From Trichobilharzia regenti (Eukaryota; Platyhelminthes; Trematoda; Strigeidida; Schistosomatidae): a stretch of DNA of 64,000 bases. Numbering within the stretch: position 1 is the stretch's first letter; each line of letters starts with the position of its first letter. The translations under genes and the position numbers were made by a program. A model generated the notes under the pieces. It was given only the letters and a program-made list of their open reading frames with translations, searched no databases and was not told the DNA's origin. This document shows positions 46,986-58,192 of the stretch, in pieces. Location of the stretch: the NCBI GenBank assembly GCA_944472135.2, contig CALYDD020000421.1:114179-178178 (forward strand), read 5' to 3'.

Positions 46986-47935
46986 GATCAGCGTGTAGCC
47001 CACCTATCAACAGATGTTAAAGCTAAACTGGAGCCAATAATAAAAGACAGCAGTGGTGGTAGTCTTGCAGTTAAACAACCTTCTAAAGATCGAACAGCGA
47101 CAGGTTCTGATGCACCGCTAAGTTCATCAACTGGTATCAGCCAGTCGTCGTTGGTGTTGTCATCCAAAATGAAGGTGACGTCGATGAAGTCATGTGCCTT
47201 GCACTGTGACATTGTTAGCTATTATCGGTCCTCTTGAAAGGACGAAAGTCAATGGTCAGTTGAGTGAGGATAAGCCAACCGTGTACTAGAGCGTAATTGC
47301 ACGAATAAAGGCCTTTCAAATTTCAATTTACTATTTGAATGTGTTTATCTTTGGTGTAAATTACTCTGTGCCTACGCTTGGTTGGTTAGATACGTCGTAT
47401 GTTTGTTAGTCATCTATATTCCACAATACAATGTCATGGGAGTGTCAGAGCGTGCGGGTGTGACGTGGTATGCTTTTTGTGTGCTGGGCTTTTTTGTCTT
47501 GCTTTTGCAGTTTAGCCTAGTCCCAGTTGGCCAAGGTTCACGCGTTGCCAGTTCAGTTTAAGGTTATCGGCTCAATGGAGAAAAAGGGGTAAAACCCTTT
47601 TTGCCAGGGAGTGTAAGTGAACTTGAACATTGAACGTTGGTTCATTCGCCTTGGTCGTCATTGGCGGGCAACTCAAAGACGTGAATGGTTCACTCGTGTA
47701 AAAGTCGAAAGAAGACGAAAGAATACGAACAAAAGTACACTGTATTTATTTGTAAACATATTTTATAGAATTGTACTTATCCAGACTTTAATTACCAAAC
47801 AATACAACTTTCCTAAAGTACTGGTGTTTTGGAGTTAAAGTCGAGAAAGTCATAGTTATTATCGGTTTGAAGTGTCTTCGTTACAACAGGAACTTAGGGT
47901 TACGTTCCTTGGCAGCGGGGTATAGCCAACAATTA
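46986..47935. other. DNA after the gag relic, possible LTR remnant
   Basis: No RT or protease is seen. The last part (about 47850-47925) has a TTACA end followed by TTGGCAGCGGGG, which looks like an LTR end and primer-binding-type sequence, but I see no second LTR. Beyond this nothing is supported. Confidence 0.3.
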
Positions 47936-48270
47936 ATCATCTCATCCAACAGGTATGCGATAATGCCACATGCGAAATAATCCACAACGGTAAACTCATG
48001 GAATCTTTAGAAGTGAAGACAATGCCGTTTTCTATCTCCAATGATTTTCTTGCTTGCGGTAGACTGTATAATGCGACAGACAGCGGGTAATAAGGAAATA
48101 AGCATTAAATGGAGCCACACAAATAGCTTGGAGGATCCGGGCTTCACCGATGATGTATGTCTGATTTCCCGCAAACTGGAAGATATGTAAGTGAGAAGCA
48201 TCAAGTTGGAGAAAGATAGCAAGGCCTTCGGGTGAACATAGAGAAAACAGAGGTAATGAAGATTTTCAGC

Positions 48271-48301
<31 letters not shown>

Positions 48302-48860
48302 CAACAATCAGCATAAATGGGAGTTATCTGGAAAAAACAACCTCATTCACCTACCTGAGAAGCATCGTTTCAACTACGAGGATATCAAAGCGAGGATCGG
48401 GAAAGCTAGGCAAGCTCACATTTCCCTCAAGTCTCTGTGGAGATCTACAGCACCACTCAACATGAAAATGAAAATAATATCCGGATTTCCAACTCCAGTA
48501 TGAAGTGAGTGCTACTATACGGGTCAGAGACTTGGTGCATAATGGAGGCCACTTAGAACAAACTACAGAGATTCATCAACAGCCGTCTTCTCTCAATACT
48601 AAGGACCAAATAGCCAGGGAGATCAGCAACAGGGATCGCTTGGAGTGAACTAACCAGAAACCGATTGTGCAACAAATAAGCAGGAAGAAATGGAGGTGGA
48701 TTGACCACACTCTGATGAAACCAACACGTGGCCGTTGCTCGTGTGGAACTCGAATGGGAAGCGGTGAGTTAGTCGTCAGTACGAGATTGACATGGGGCCA
48801 AGTGAAGAAGAGATGAAAGCATGTGGGCAGACTTAGGGACAGGTGAAAACGTTAACAGAG
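47936..48860 (+). pseudogene. RTE reverse transcriptase relic (3' half of the older RTE copy)
   Basis: Fragments align in order to 60200-61180 of the nearly complete RTE: CEIIHNGKLME, a FTDDVCLIS segment at the catalytic motif, EKTEVMKI, FTYLRSIVSTT, KPIVQQISRKKWRWIDHTL. Several frameshifts. A (CAG/CAA)n tract at 48270-48305 gives a Gln run where the complete copy has a short one. The middle of the protein (about residues 370-680) is missing and replaced by the gag relic. Confidence 0.75.
48270..48305 (+). repeat. (CAG/CAA)n tract within the RTE relic
   Basis: About ten Gln codons, expanded relative to the short Gln run at 60556-60570. Confidence 0.7.
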
Positions 48861-49590
48861 ATTAAACTCATTTACTGTGTTTTCCATCTATTTAATGTAT
48901 AGCAATTAAAGTATTATAGTCGAACATTATTTGCTGTATATGCTTTACTCATGTACCCATTGCTGTTGATCACTGTTCATCCGTCTCCCCTTATTCTGTG
49001 TCTGACATTCACGTGATATTCAAATAACATGTGGATCGCCATTCACAAAGCTCTGATGTTTTTACCCATTGACGCACATCGACGGTGCTTTTTGACGGCA
49101 TTCAGCCACAGACACCTCAAAATTAAAGCTTGTATATTATGTCATATTTTATGCTTAATATAGTACCTATCTTAGACAAATCCTATGTTTTCAGATTTCA
49201 CACTTCACTCAATGTGTGCTTTGAATGATTGTCCCAATTTCCTTGGAATAAATTCACGAACTGTGTACATAAAAGCTGACTAGTTATTCTATTCGCCTAC
49301 TTTAATGATTATTATTCAATTAATTTACAATTCAAGCTTTTGAATGGTCTCTTGTTGGTCTTAATACTATTGAGAGAAATCTTGACAGCACATACGTCGG
49401 TGTGTTTCTAAAATCTAATCGGATATCCTTCTCTATTTAGATTTATCTTACTGTATATCTTAGGTGTTTTACATGGATTCGGCATAGTTTCAAACCATTT
49501 TGACTTACCAATTATTTCTTTCGTCTGTCTAACAACCCTTGCTGTTTCTTCCATCAGAAACAATGACAGACAAAACTAGGTGCTTTATGA
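48861..49590. other. Unassigned DNA
   Basis: No gene seen. Confidence 0.35.
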
Positions 49591-49985
49591 AATGCATTTC
49601 TAACAGGCTGCTGCAGGCTTTAATCAGCGGCTACCTTCTCTGACTCCATACTGAAGATCAGATGGTCAGCCAAAAAATATAAGTATCAAGAACCTCCGGA
49701 AAATAGCCGGTCAAGAACCTACTGCTCGAAAAAAATGACGAATAAGTGGATTGGATTGAATACAAGCTGAAGAGACCGTCGAATAACACTGCGTGTCATG
49801 CCAGCTGTCGACTGAATCCCGAACGGGGAACGACAAGTGTAACACGGATTGGATCTTGTGAGAGTGATATGAAATATTATGTGGACTCGTGCAGCCTGTA
49901 AAGGAAGACTGCACGAAAGAGTAAGGAATGGAGGCGTTCTGTCAAGGCCTACTCAGAACCAAAGGGAATAATAACAGATAAGTTT
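49590..49985 (+). pseudogene. RTE 3' relic
   Basis: Decayed C-terminal end: TACTGAAGATCAGATGG matches the segment at 60890, and the last stretch GGAATGGAGGCG..AACCAAAGGGAATAATAA matches the end of the RTE near 61170-61230. Confidence 0.6.
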
Positions 49986-52330
49986 CTACAAGTAAAAACA
50001 CCCATTTTCTTAAGTAACTTGCAATTATTACTGATCAACTCCCTTCAGTACAAAACTAAGATTACTTGCCAAGCCATCTCATCACTCAGTTGCGTCTGCG
50101 AGCCTCCATATAACTTATGTATCATGTATCAGGATGATTGACAAAAACACAAGTGGTATTCAGACTTAAAAGAGTATTAGTACAAACATCTGGCTCCACA
50201 GTTGAAATGTTTAGATGGCCCATAATTCAAGAATAATTCTGCATGTATGAAGTATGTCTAAAGTTTACTTGGTTTAGCAGAATGAGACATCAAAAATATC
50301 CGAATAAAACTTCAGACTTTGCAACTGAAACAATGTTTTGCAGTCCCAGTAGAAACCTCTTCACCCAATTAGTTGCATACACATTCATATAATGCATCCT
50401 AAATGGTGAGCAACAGAAATTCTAATTTTCATCGATGTTCTCAGAGAAAACAACATGCAGTGACCATCGTTTTTGTAGAAATAATCAAATCTGAAAGCGT
50501 CTATTTCATCTCTTTCCACCAAATCAAAATTTATGTTCCGTTAATGCGTTTAATGTCATTCTTTCGAATAATTTTCATTAGTCAGTTCAGCGTATATCAT
50601 TCCATTGAAGCCGATGATATAACTCCATGAAGCGCTTTTCTCCAGATGAATGTGCATAGCGTTGCATGAATAAAGCTTAGACGATAGTGAGTTTGACAGA
50701 GAGAGCAGGTAGAATGCAAAACAGTTTGAACTGAGACCTTAGATCGATGAACCAAAGATTCACATTTGTGAGTAAGGATCACTGACTCGTATTTCACATA
50801 GTGAAAACAATCATTAAGATGAATAAATTAATGGTTGAAATTATATTATGTTAAACAACATTATATGAGAGTAAACTGCAAAAAACATTTAATTATTCAC
50901 TGGATAATTCAAACATGCAATAATGATGAAAGTTAGTAATGAGTTCAAAACAGAAAGAAATGACGTAGCACGAAGTTGGATGAACAACTGTTATTCAGAA
51001 AGAGAGAACAAATTTAATGTCTCAGTTAAATGAAAATATGTCAGTCTGAATTAATTATCAGTTCAGCTGGCAAAATAGTTGGCAAAGGCGGTTGAAGTTT
51101 CATACCACTTCTCTTCAGAAATCTAAAAGACACAACAGATTAATTTAAAATCATCAGTGAAGGATTTAGTGCATGTTGTTGCTACAACAGAAATACACAA
51201 ATGAATATCGCACTTTTGCTTGCTGAATAAAACTCACACCAATTTTGATTTTTTGACGGTTGGAAACATAGTATGACCACTTAAATGGTTCTTCCATGAA
51301 GTGTTACTTTCCCCACTGTTTCGCCTAGTCACCACTTACTAATTTAAACCTGCCCCTTTTTCCAATTCGTATATGGTCAGCAAAGATAGCTCAACTGCTC
51401 AATTCATTCCTTCGAAGTGTATGTATGAAGCACAATAGACGAGGAATTGTGTCGTGAGTATACACACACAAACGGTTTGGTCAACTCCTGTATCCATTGT
51501 CAGTTCATAATTGAATGTGACATATTCATATCAGATATTAAATCTAGTATACGTGACACTGCGATGAATCTCGGAACTTAAAAATGCAAAAGCATGCTGA
51601 AACCTGTGCTCAGAATGCGTATGTACAAAAATTTGACTGATTATAAGAAGAACATCATTGAATTTTCAGATCACTACGTGATTTGATCACTTCGGATGCT
51701 GCAAGCGGTGGAATCTAGGACACGTGTTCTGTCCTATTCGATATATACGTGCTCCCTACTGAAATCCAACTGGGATCGCAAACGAGCACTCAACTAACAC
51801 TGATATATTCAATGCAGATACACCAGCGCCAATCAAACTGACCAATGAAAAATTGCATCATTAGTCTACGATATCCTGTTACACAAAAATCTTATTACTC
51901 AACCTCAAATTCACTTGTTGATGACCAAGGAAAAACATACAAAAACTGTTACACTGCTACTGTGTGGATCCTTAAAAGTAATGGCGAATAGACAGACTGA
52001 TTTCCCGTTGATATACTCCATTGATTCGAATAATATTTCACAACACATGCACCGAATTTATCGCCTCATTACTTCCTATTCCATGCCTTTTATAAAAAGG
52101 AAATATGGTTATGACTTGTGGCATAGCTCCCGTCGGAAAGAAGATATTTCAGAAGGCATTCAATCTCAAAACTTTCTATCAACGTATTGTATCAGCTCAC
52201 GTGTTGATCATTCATTACTCTTGTGCCTCCTGACATGAAGAACAACACTGACTAAAAATATGTATGTAGAAATCTCTGGCAAAGTAATTCTTCAGGATTT
52301 CAGACAGGCATTACATTAAACGTTAACTCG
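49986..52330. other. Unassigned DNA
   Basis: A 107-codon plus frame at 51915-52238 lacks family resemblance. No repeats recognised. If the signal-peptide exon at 52349-52409 belongs to a gene, its further exons would lie here on minus. Confidence 0.35.
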
Positions 52331-52337
52331 AAAAGCA

Positions 52338-52409
52338 TCAAAACTTACTTGATCTACTTTCAGTGTTGATCACAAGTGCGAATAAGCAGAAAATGAGACA
52401 GAGTAACAT
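52338..52409 (-). CDS. Signal-peptide-like first exon (or a 23-residue peptide)
   Basis: Minus strand. ATG at 52407-52409 opens MLLCLIFCLFALVINTESRS, a short hydrophobic run followed by polar residues, typical of a secretory signal. A consensus donor GTAAGT (52343-52348) would end the exon after one base of codon 21, a phase-1 junction common after signal exons. If not spliced, a TGA at 52338 gives 23 residues. A homologous segment at 55113 has a TGA in codon 9. Schistosome micro-exon genes and other secreted genes start like this, but the downstream exons were not found, so the product is unknown. Confidence 0.45.
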   Translation of the reverse strand: MLLCLIFCLFALVINTESRSSKF

Positions 52410-53110
52410 TGTTAGCTCCGTAAAATCGAGGCGAAATAATGTGAGCGTTATGTACTTCTTTGACTATTTATACTAAGTCTTAAACGACATGTAATGCGAC
52501 GATATACAGAAAATACTTATTTTAAATGATAATAAAAACTGAATGTAGAAAAAAATATTAACTGCATCAAAGTCTGCCTATAGATATAAAAAAACAGTCC
52601 ATTCACTTAGAAAGTACACACTACTAAAAATAATTTCATACATTTGTACAGTTACATATGTCTGAAGTCTCAACTTAAACGATGATATTGAAAAAAGCTT
52701 ATGATACACACCCTAGAGATTTTACAAATCTCTCAAAATCACAAAGAACAGAAAACCATCATTGTTACAACTCAAAAACTATCATCATTTTATATCAGTC
52801 ATTTTTCGCAAGATTTATGAATTTCTATTGAGAATAGAAAACATCAATATGAGAATAGAATTTAAACTGCTGTAAGAACTACTCTTATTCTTTATAAAAT
52901 TGTTCAATGTATCACTGACTGTGTTGTACCAAGTAGAAATACTCTCGTAGAATGTGACACCTTCCATTCAGTTTGTAAGCATTGTGTTGTTGACTTTCCC
53001 TTGTACAGCTGGATATTTTCAGCGAGGTGAGCTGTTTACCGATTACTTCATCATTTTGGTTTGTTATAAATTCCACTTCAAAGATAGACGGAATTAAAGG
53101 TACACTATTA
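52340..53110 (-). repeat. Left copy of a diverged inverted duplication
   Basis: On minus, from about 53100 to 52340, it aligns with 54533-55140 on plus, including the shared stretches ACAAACCAAAATGA, TTTAAGTTGA-ACTTCAGACAT and GAGCTAACAATGTTACT. Divergence is substantial, with indels in the middle. Confidence 0.7.
53000..53100 (-). other. Conserved exon-like frame, left copy
   Basis: Minus frame IPSIFEVEFITNQNDEVIG then KQLTSLKISSC. Compared with 54533-54630, about seven of the twelve or so codon differences are synonymous, suggesting past selection on protein. Product not recognised. Confidence 0.4.
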
Positions 53111-53344
53111 CTGCTTGATGTCTTTACCAACTGATGTAGAACTTATCGCTTCTCGTTAATATGTACTGTTCCCCAATGTCCCATATACAAGTTTCCTTTG
53201 AATATATTATTAATGAGCTTGAGTGCTAACAAAGATCTGATTTCGATGTTTGTGCGATAATTAGCCGTGATAAGCTTTGCTGTCAACACTTTCACGAAGT
53301 TTATGTCGCATGACATCAATGTTTGGTTTGTGGCCAATACTCAA

Positions 53345-54355
53345 ATATTCATCTGGAGATCTGGAATGGAATACAAAAACCAGCTAACAACAAAGATATA
53401 TAAATAAATATATTCTAAACTGGTAATGATAATGTGACACAAGACGATTAGATCTTCCTTCGAAAATAATTCCGGTTTATTGAGTTCGTTCACATTCTCA
53501 CAATATTCAAGCTAGCAGCTTTAGTCATGATATATTAGCCGTAAGTATATCTACGGTTTCAACTATGAACTGATTGATTTGGGGATTTTAGAAGACTAAG
53601 AAGGAGCATCGTTTTTAATTGTTCTTACTACTGTCTTGGTTCTGTTGAGGTTTTCTTCACTGATATATGTACTTGTACTGTCTTTCTCGCTTGAATTCGT
53701 TTAAACTTTACAGCTGATAGTCACGTAGCCAGTACCTAATTCTAATCCGTTTACATAAAACATGACCAGGTAAAGGTCTCACTCCTAGAAAGTGAAGGCC
53801 TGTGTTTGGAATCAGTAACTTCAGTAAAAGTAATTTAATCATAATTCTGTGAATAGAAATTATCATTTCTCGTAGCCCTATTTCATTCTTGTCGTTTTTA
53901 CGCATACATATCTGTGTCTGTGGTTATCCGCAAACTCGTTCACCGATTCATGTGCTCTACAAATAAACTAAAGGCAATGAATCAGTAGGGTGGTAAAGTT
54001 CAGAGTTTCGCTCTGAATCATGCGACTACTAACAAGGTGATGAACCATCCCTAAATGCTTTCTGGATGCAATAAAAGAATGAACAATCCCGTTGTACTGA
54101 AAAGTATTCACCAATCTCAATTTCACAAGTGTTCATATATATGCATATTGCAATCAAATTTGTGGCTTTATTCTACTTCACAATTCGAAACCTCAAATTT
54201 ATTCTATGTTATCAATGAAGATGGCTAAAGGCACTCTGATTGTGTGCTTCTTTAAATTCTGTGTACATTTATTAAATATTAACAGGATGCTTTGAGAATA
54301 CAGCGAAGAGAACATTTAGGGGGGAGAGTTACACTACCTCTTCATGATCATCCCA
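53345..54355. other. Unassigned spacer of the diverged inverted duplication
   Basis: About 1 kb between the two opposed copies. No gene recognised. Confidence 0.35.
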
Positions 54356-54532
54356 AATTTACGTTTGGAAACCAACGATCCCCTCCATGGTTTTACTGTG
54401 CCACACGACGACAGTTGAATTGGGTGTATAACTAGGCATGTTCATCAACGGATTTCCTAACATCATCCTATGCATATAAGCAGTTGACAAAAAACCAACA
54501 TTCACAGATATGTTCAAGCCTACATTATAGAT

Positions 54533-54648
54533 GCCGAGCATTCCATTCATCTTCGAGTTAGATTTCATCACAAACCAAAATGACGAAGTGATCTGTAAAC
54601 AGCTCACCTCACTAACGATTTCCAGCTGTGATTGGATTATACAAGGGT
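54533..54648 (+). other. Conserved exon-like frame, right copy
   Basis: Plus frame MPSIPFIFELDFITNQND then EVICKQLTSLTISSCDW, ending near a donor-like AGGGTAAAT at about 54645. Same frame as 53000-53100 on minus. Confidence 0.4.
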
Positions 54649-55112
54649 AAATCAACACAACACTAGTAAGTTGAAAAGAAGGTTTTACATTCTGACAGGG
54701 TACTTTTACTGGAGACAACGCAGTGAGTGATATATTGAACAATTTTATAAAGAATAAAAGTAGTTCTAACAGAAGTAGACAATGTTCAAATTCGATTGTC
54801 TTATCGATGTTTTCTATTCTCAATAGAAATACGTAAATTTCGCAAAAGCTGACTGATAAAACATAGTGATATTTTTGAGATATAAGAATGATGGTTTCTT
54901 TTCTTTATGATGTTAGCAGATTTGTGAAATCTTTAGTGTGTGTGTGTGTATTTCATAGGCTTTTTTCAATATAATCGTTTAAGTTGAAACTTCAGACATA
55001 TTGAACTGTACAATTGTATGAAATTTACATTCATATTAAATGTATTTGAAACATTTGATTCTACAAATTCTAAATGTTCAGATTATTTCTCTTCGAACTT
55101 CCAGAGCTAACA

Positions 55113-55139
55113 ATGTTACTGTGTCTTATTTTCTTCTGA
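55113..55139 (+). pseudogene. Broken signal-peptide exon, right copy
   Basis: Starts MLLCLIFF and hits TGA at 55137, where the left copy has a Leu codon. The donor is not conserved. In another frame the region stays open to a donor-like AAGGTGAGT at 55334, which I cannot interpret. Confidence 0.5.
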
Positions 55140-55359
55140 ATCACCCTTGTGGTAAACAGAGAGAGTATTTTGACTCGGACGAATACTTTATATGGTTTCA
55201 CCCTGCACAAACACCAGGGAGCGCTTTCCAATTGCCGTCATTAACAAGAAGCAGTGGTGAAGATGATGGTGGACAGTGCTACTTCTCTACAATGCATACA
55301 ATTTATTGCTTGAATGTGCTCAACATTCATCGGAAGGTGAGTTCATTATGAAGGCATGT

Positions 55360-57965
55360 TTGGGATGTTTCCGAATCTGCAAATGTTCAGTTTCTGTACT
55401 TCACCTCGAATATTTTGTTTACTTTAGCTGCCACTACCTAAGATAATACTGTTATTGGCTTGTATATGGGTCACGCTAAAGAGAGAATAAGAGCTTTACG
55501 TTCAGGAGGTCGTGAATCCAACTTATTTCCCCAATTGTAATCACCGGCAGGCCATCTTAATTTTAGAAGTATGCAGAAATATCTGAGGGAGTCAGCTTTG
55601 TGTAGATCAAAAGAAGATACTATTCTGAAGTTCGCCAATCCAGTGGGATGTCAGTTACCTTACAGTACTCACTAAACAGTTGACGCATTACTCTCCACGA
55701 AATGAAGGCAGCTGAAGTTCCGTTTTTTCCATAGCAAGCTATCGTAAGAAATGAGAGGTATTTCGATGTTGAGAGGCATCGGTCTTCCATTATTATGCTC
55801 ATTTTATATATTTTATCAGATAATGCCATCCACATATTCTCCCATTGTTCTTCCAACTACCAGTTCCACAAACACTGTTGAATTCCTGACAGATTCTTTA
55901 ATACATCACTAGATGAAATCAATATAGCATTTCCATATTATCCCTTATACACTCCAGTGGTGGGCAGGTGAGAAGAAATGCCATAGCTGACTGCAGTTAC
56001 ATGACACCGTGTGATGGAGTATGCAGGCTAAAATCGGATATGAATACGAAGATTGGCTGGCCAGGAATGCACCCTACAAACTGGAAAAGGTGGAGTAAGT
56101 ATTTGAAATATGTGTCATGAAAATGGGATACGCGAAAATGTGAAGGCTGTAGGGTGTCACTTACATTATAAACGAAATCAGCTTGCCAACAGTATGTTCA
56201 CAAAAAAGTATGTTTCGAATGTCGAATAAAAAAGTTTTAAATGCAACTCACAATAATATGAATCCATTTGGATGTTTTCTTAAATTTAAGAAGTCGAAAC
56301 AAAATCATCAATTCATAGAATTATTTTCAAAATATTTTTGCTGTCCAGATACAAGTGCAGTTGAGTTTTAGACATTTTTAATTTTGGTACAAATAATTAT
56401 TTTACCTTCATTGTTAGCCATGACAGAAATTGTCCTGAAAATAAGCATACTGATTAACGTGAAATTTCATGCAATACTTCCCATTAATAAACTCTCATAA
56501 ACTCTAAGTGGCTAAGTGGTCTACAGGATCGCCTTTTTATAGAAAAATCGTAGCTTCTAACTGAAGTCTGGGGTACGGCTAAAAAGTGTCCATTTAGGAC
56601 GAAACAGTCAGCTAATTCTTCCAGGTTTTCTAATGATCCTGTAGTTGATTTATTTTCGTGTTCAAACCTATAAAAACAAATTTCGATATCTTCATATTTG
56701 TCGGAATGAGTATTGTTATGTTCTGGTTTTCCCCGTCGCCAAATTGTTATGTACTCGTCGCTGAATTATTGTTATGGACTGGTCGAGAAACTAATAGTCC
56801 TGACGCGAGAAGGCGGAAATCAGAAGACCACTAGGTTTGCGATGATACTTCTATTGTCCAAACACAAGGAGACGAAAATAAATGGTCTCACACCAAAGTG
56901 GTAAGCAAGTCAAGTAGTTGTAAAGTAAAGTAGTTCACACAAAATGAGAATGCGAATATATATAAATAATTCAGACAAGCGTGGGAAAAATCATTAGACA
57001 GTCTTAACATGAATGGCTAATTATAATGGAGTGTCGATCCAATTATACATAGCGAATATAGCAGACATGCCAACAAACATATATGGATATATGTCACCAA
57101 GCAACGGACTGTCAACAAACACTCATATTATATATAATATAATATAATATAAGGAGAATACACATTATTAAAGGAGACAAGTCCATACAAGTGAAGTGGT
57201 CACAGACTAACCGAGCAAACAGAAAGAGAGACCAACATGCACACACACACATAAATATATATATGTGGATACATATCAAGTATGACATAATTGTCTGGTA
57301 TATGGAAAACGCGTCAGTTGATATCTGGAAACACGACAATAATTTGAATACGTCACAATATAGAATTGCCCAATTGTTTTCTTTCCCTTATCTGTTTTGC
57401 TTCATAGGTTTCGCCATATAGGTGACAAGTCTATTCATTGTCTCTTATTGATTGCATTCGATGTGGTCAAAATATGCAAGGATTCAGAGGTGAGCATTTC
57501 TTTATGTGAATGAAAGTCTTCCTCACAGAATTTTGACATTGTTGGAATCGACCTTATGTCCACTCTCCATTGCATGAATTACAATAACTGATCTTTTTTC
57601 AAGGCTCTTGAATTATACTTCATTTCTTGGCGGACGTTCCATCCACAGTCTGTGTTCATTCACGCTGATCTTTCACTTGTCTACTGCTTCATCCTATACA
57701 GAAAGTCCCACATTTTCAACATTTTATCCTGTACACAGACTACTTTTGTTTCATTTACGGAAACATATTTTGACACTCACCAAAACTTTCTCTAAAGAAT
57801 TAGGTTTGAAATAGACTTTAACATTATATGGAGCAGTTACTCTTTCAAGTAGTTCAGCCGTGGTCTTTCGATGCGGAATAGCTTCAGTCATATGTTTTCC
57901 AGATCATGTTGCTCTGGCTACCAAGCACTACGGGTTGATGTGAATGATATCTAGTTACTCACATC
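55360..57965. other. Unassigned DNA with microsatellites and an R1 trace
   Basis: Short frames only. A weak R1-like stretch on minus lies at about 57010-57115. Simple repeats: (AATAT)n at 57128-57150 and (AC)n/(AT)n at 57240-57265. No gene recognised. Confidence 0.4.
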
Positions 57966-57966
57966 T

Positions 57967-57980
57967 ATCAATCAATAGTA
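57967..57980 (+). repeat. Target-site duplication, 5' side of the RTE element
   Basis: ATCAATCAATAGTA, identical to 61241-61254. Confidence 0.85.
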
Positions 57981-58192
57981 ACCTCGCCAGATACTAGCTT
58001 GCTAGGCTACTAGCTTACTAGTTTTCTCGCCGGTCCCAAGCCCGGGTAAAGAGGGAGGGTTGAAGCGTGGTGCTAGCAAATCCACCCCCGTAAATCAACC
58101 AAATCGCTACAGAAACTTCAACGAATAAATATATTAAAAATTCTAAAAACATAAACAATAACCTTATTTTTCGCTGGAATCGGGGAAGTGAA

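Larger units (their letters stand above)
54533..55140 (+). repeat. Right copy of the diverged inverted duplication
   Basis: See 52340-53110. The two copies are oriented away from a spacer of about 1.4 kb, so their signal-exon segments would be transcribed divergently. A short (TG)n tract lies near 54936. Confidence 0.7.

Noticed and set aside
48232..48465. Gln-rich host protein
   Set aside because: The Gln run lies inside a degenerate RTE frame (TEVMKI before, FTYLRSIVSTT after).
56507..56580. A second tRNA-like head (TGGCTAAGTGG)
   Set aside because: An A-box-like motif is present, but no B box at the right distance and no repeated body.
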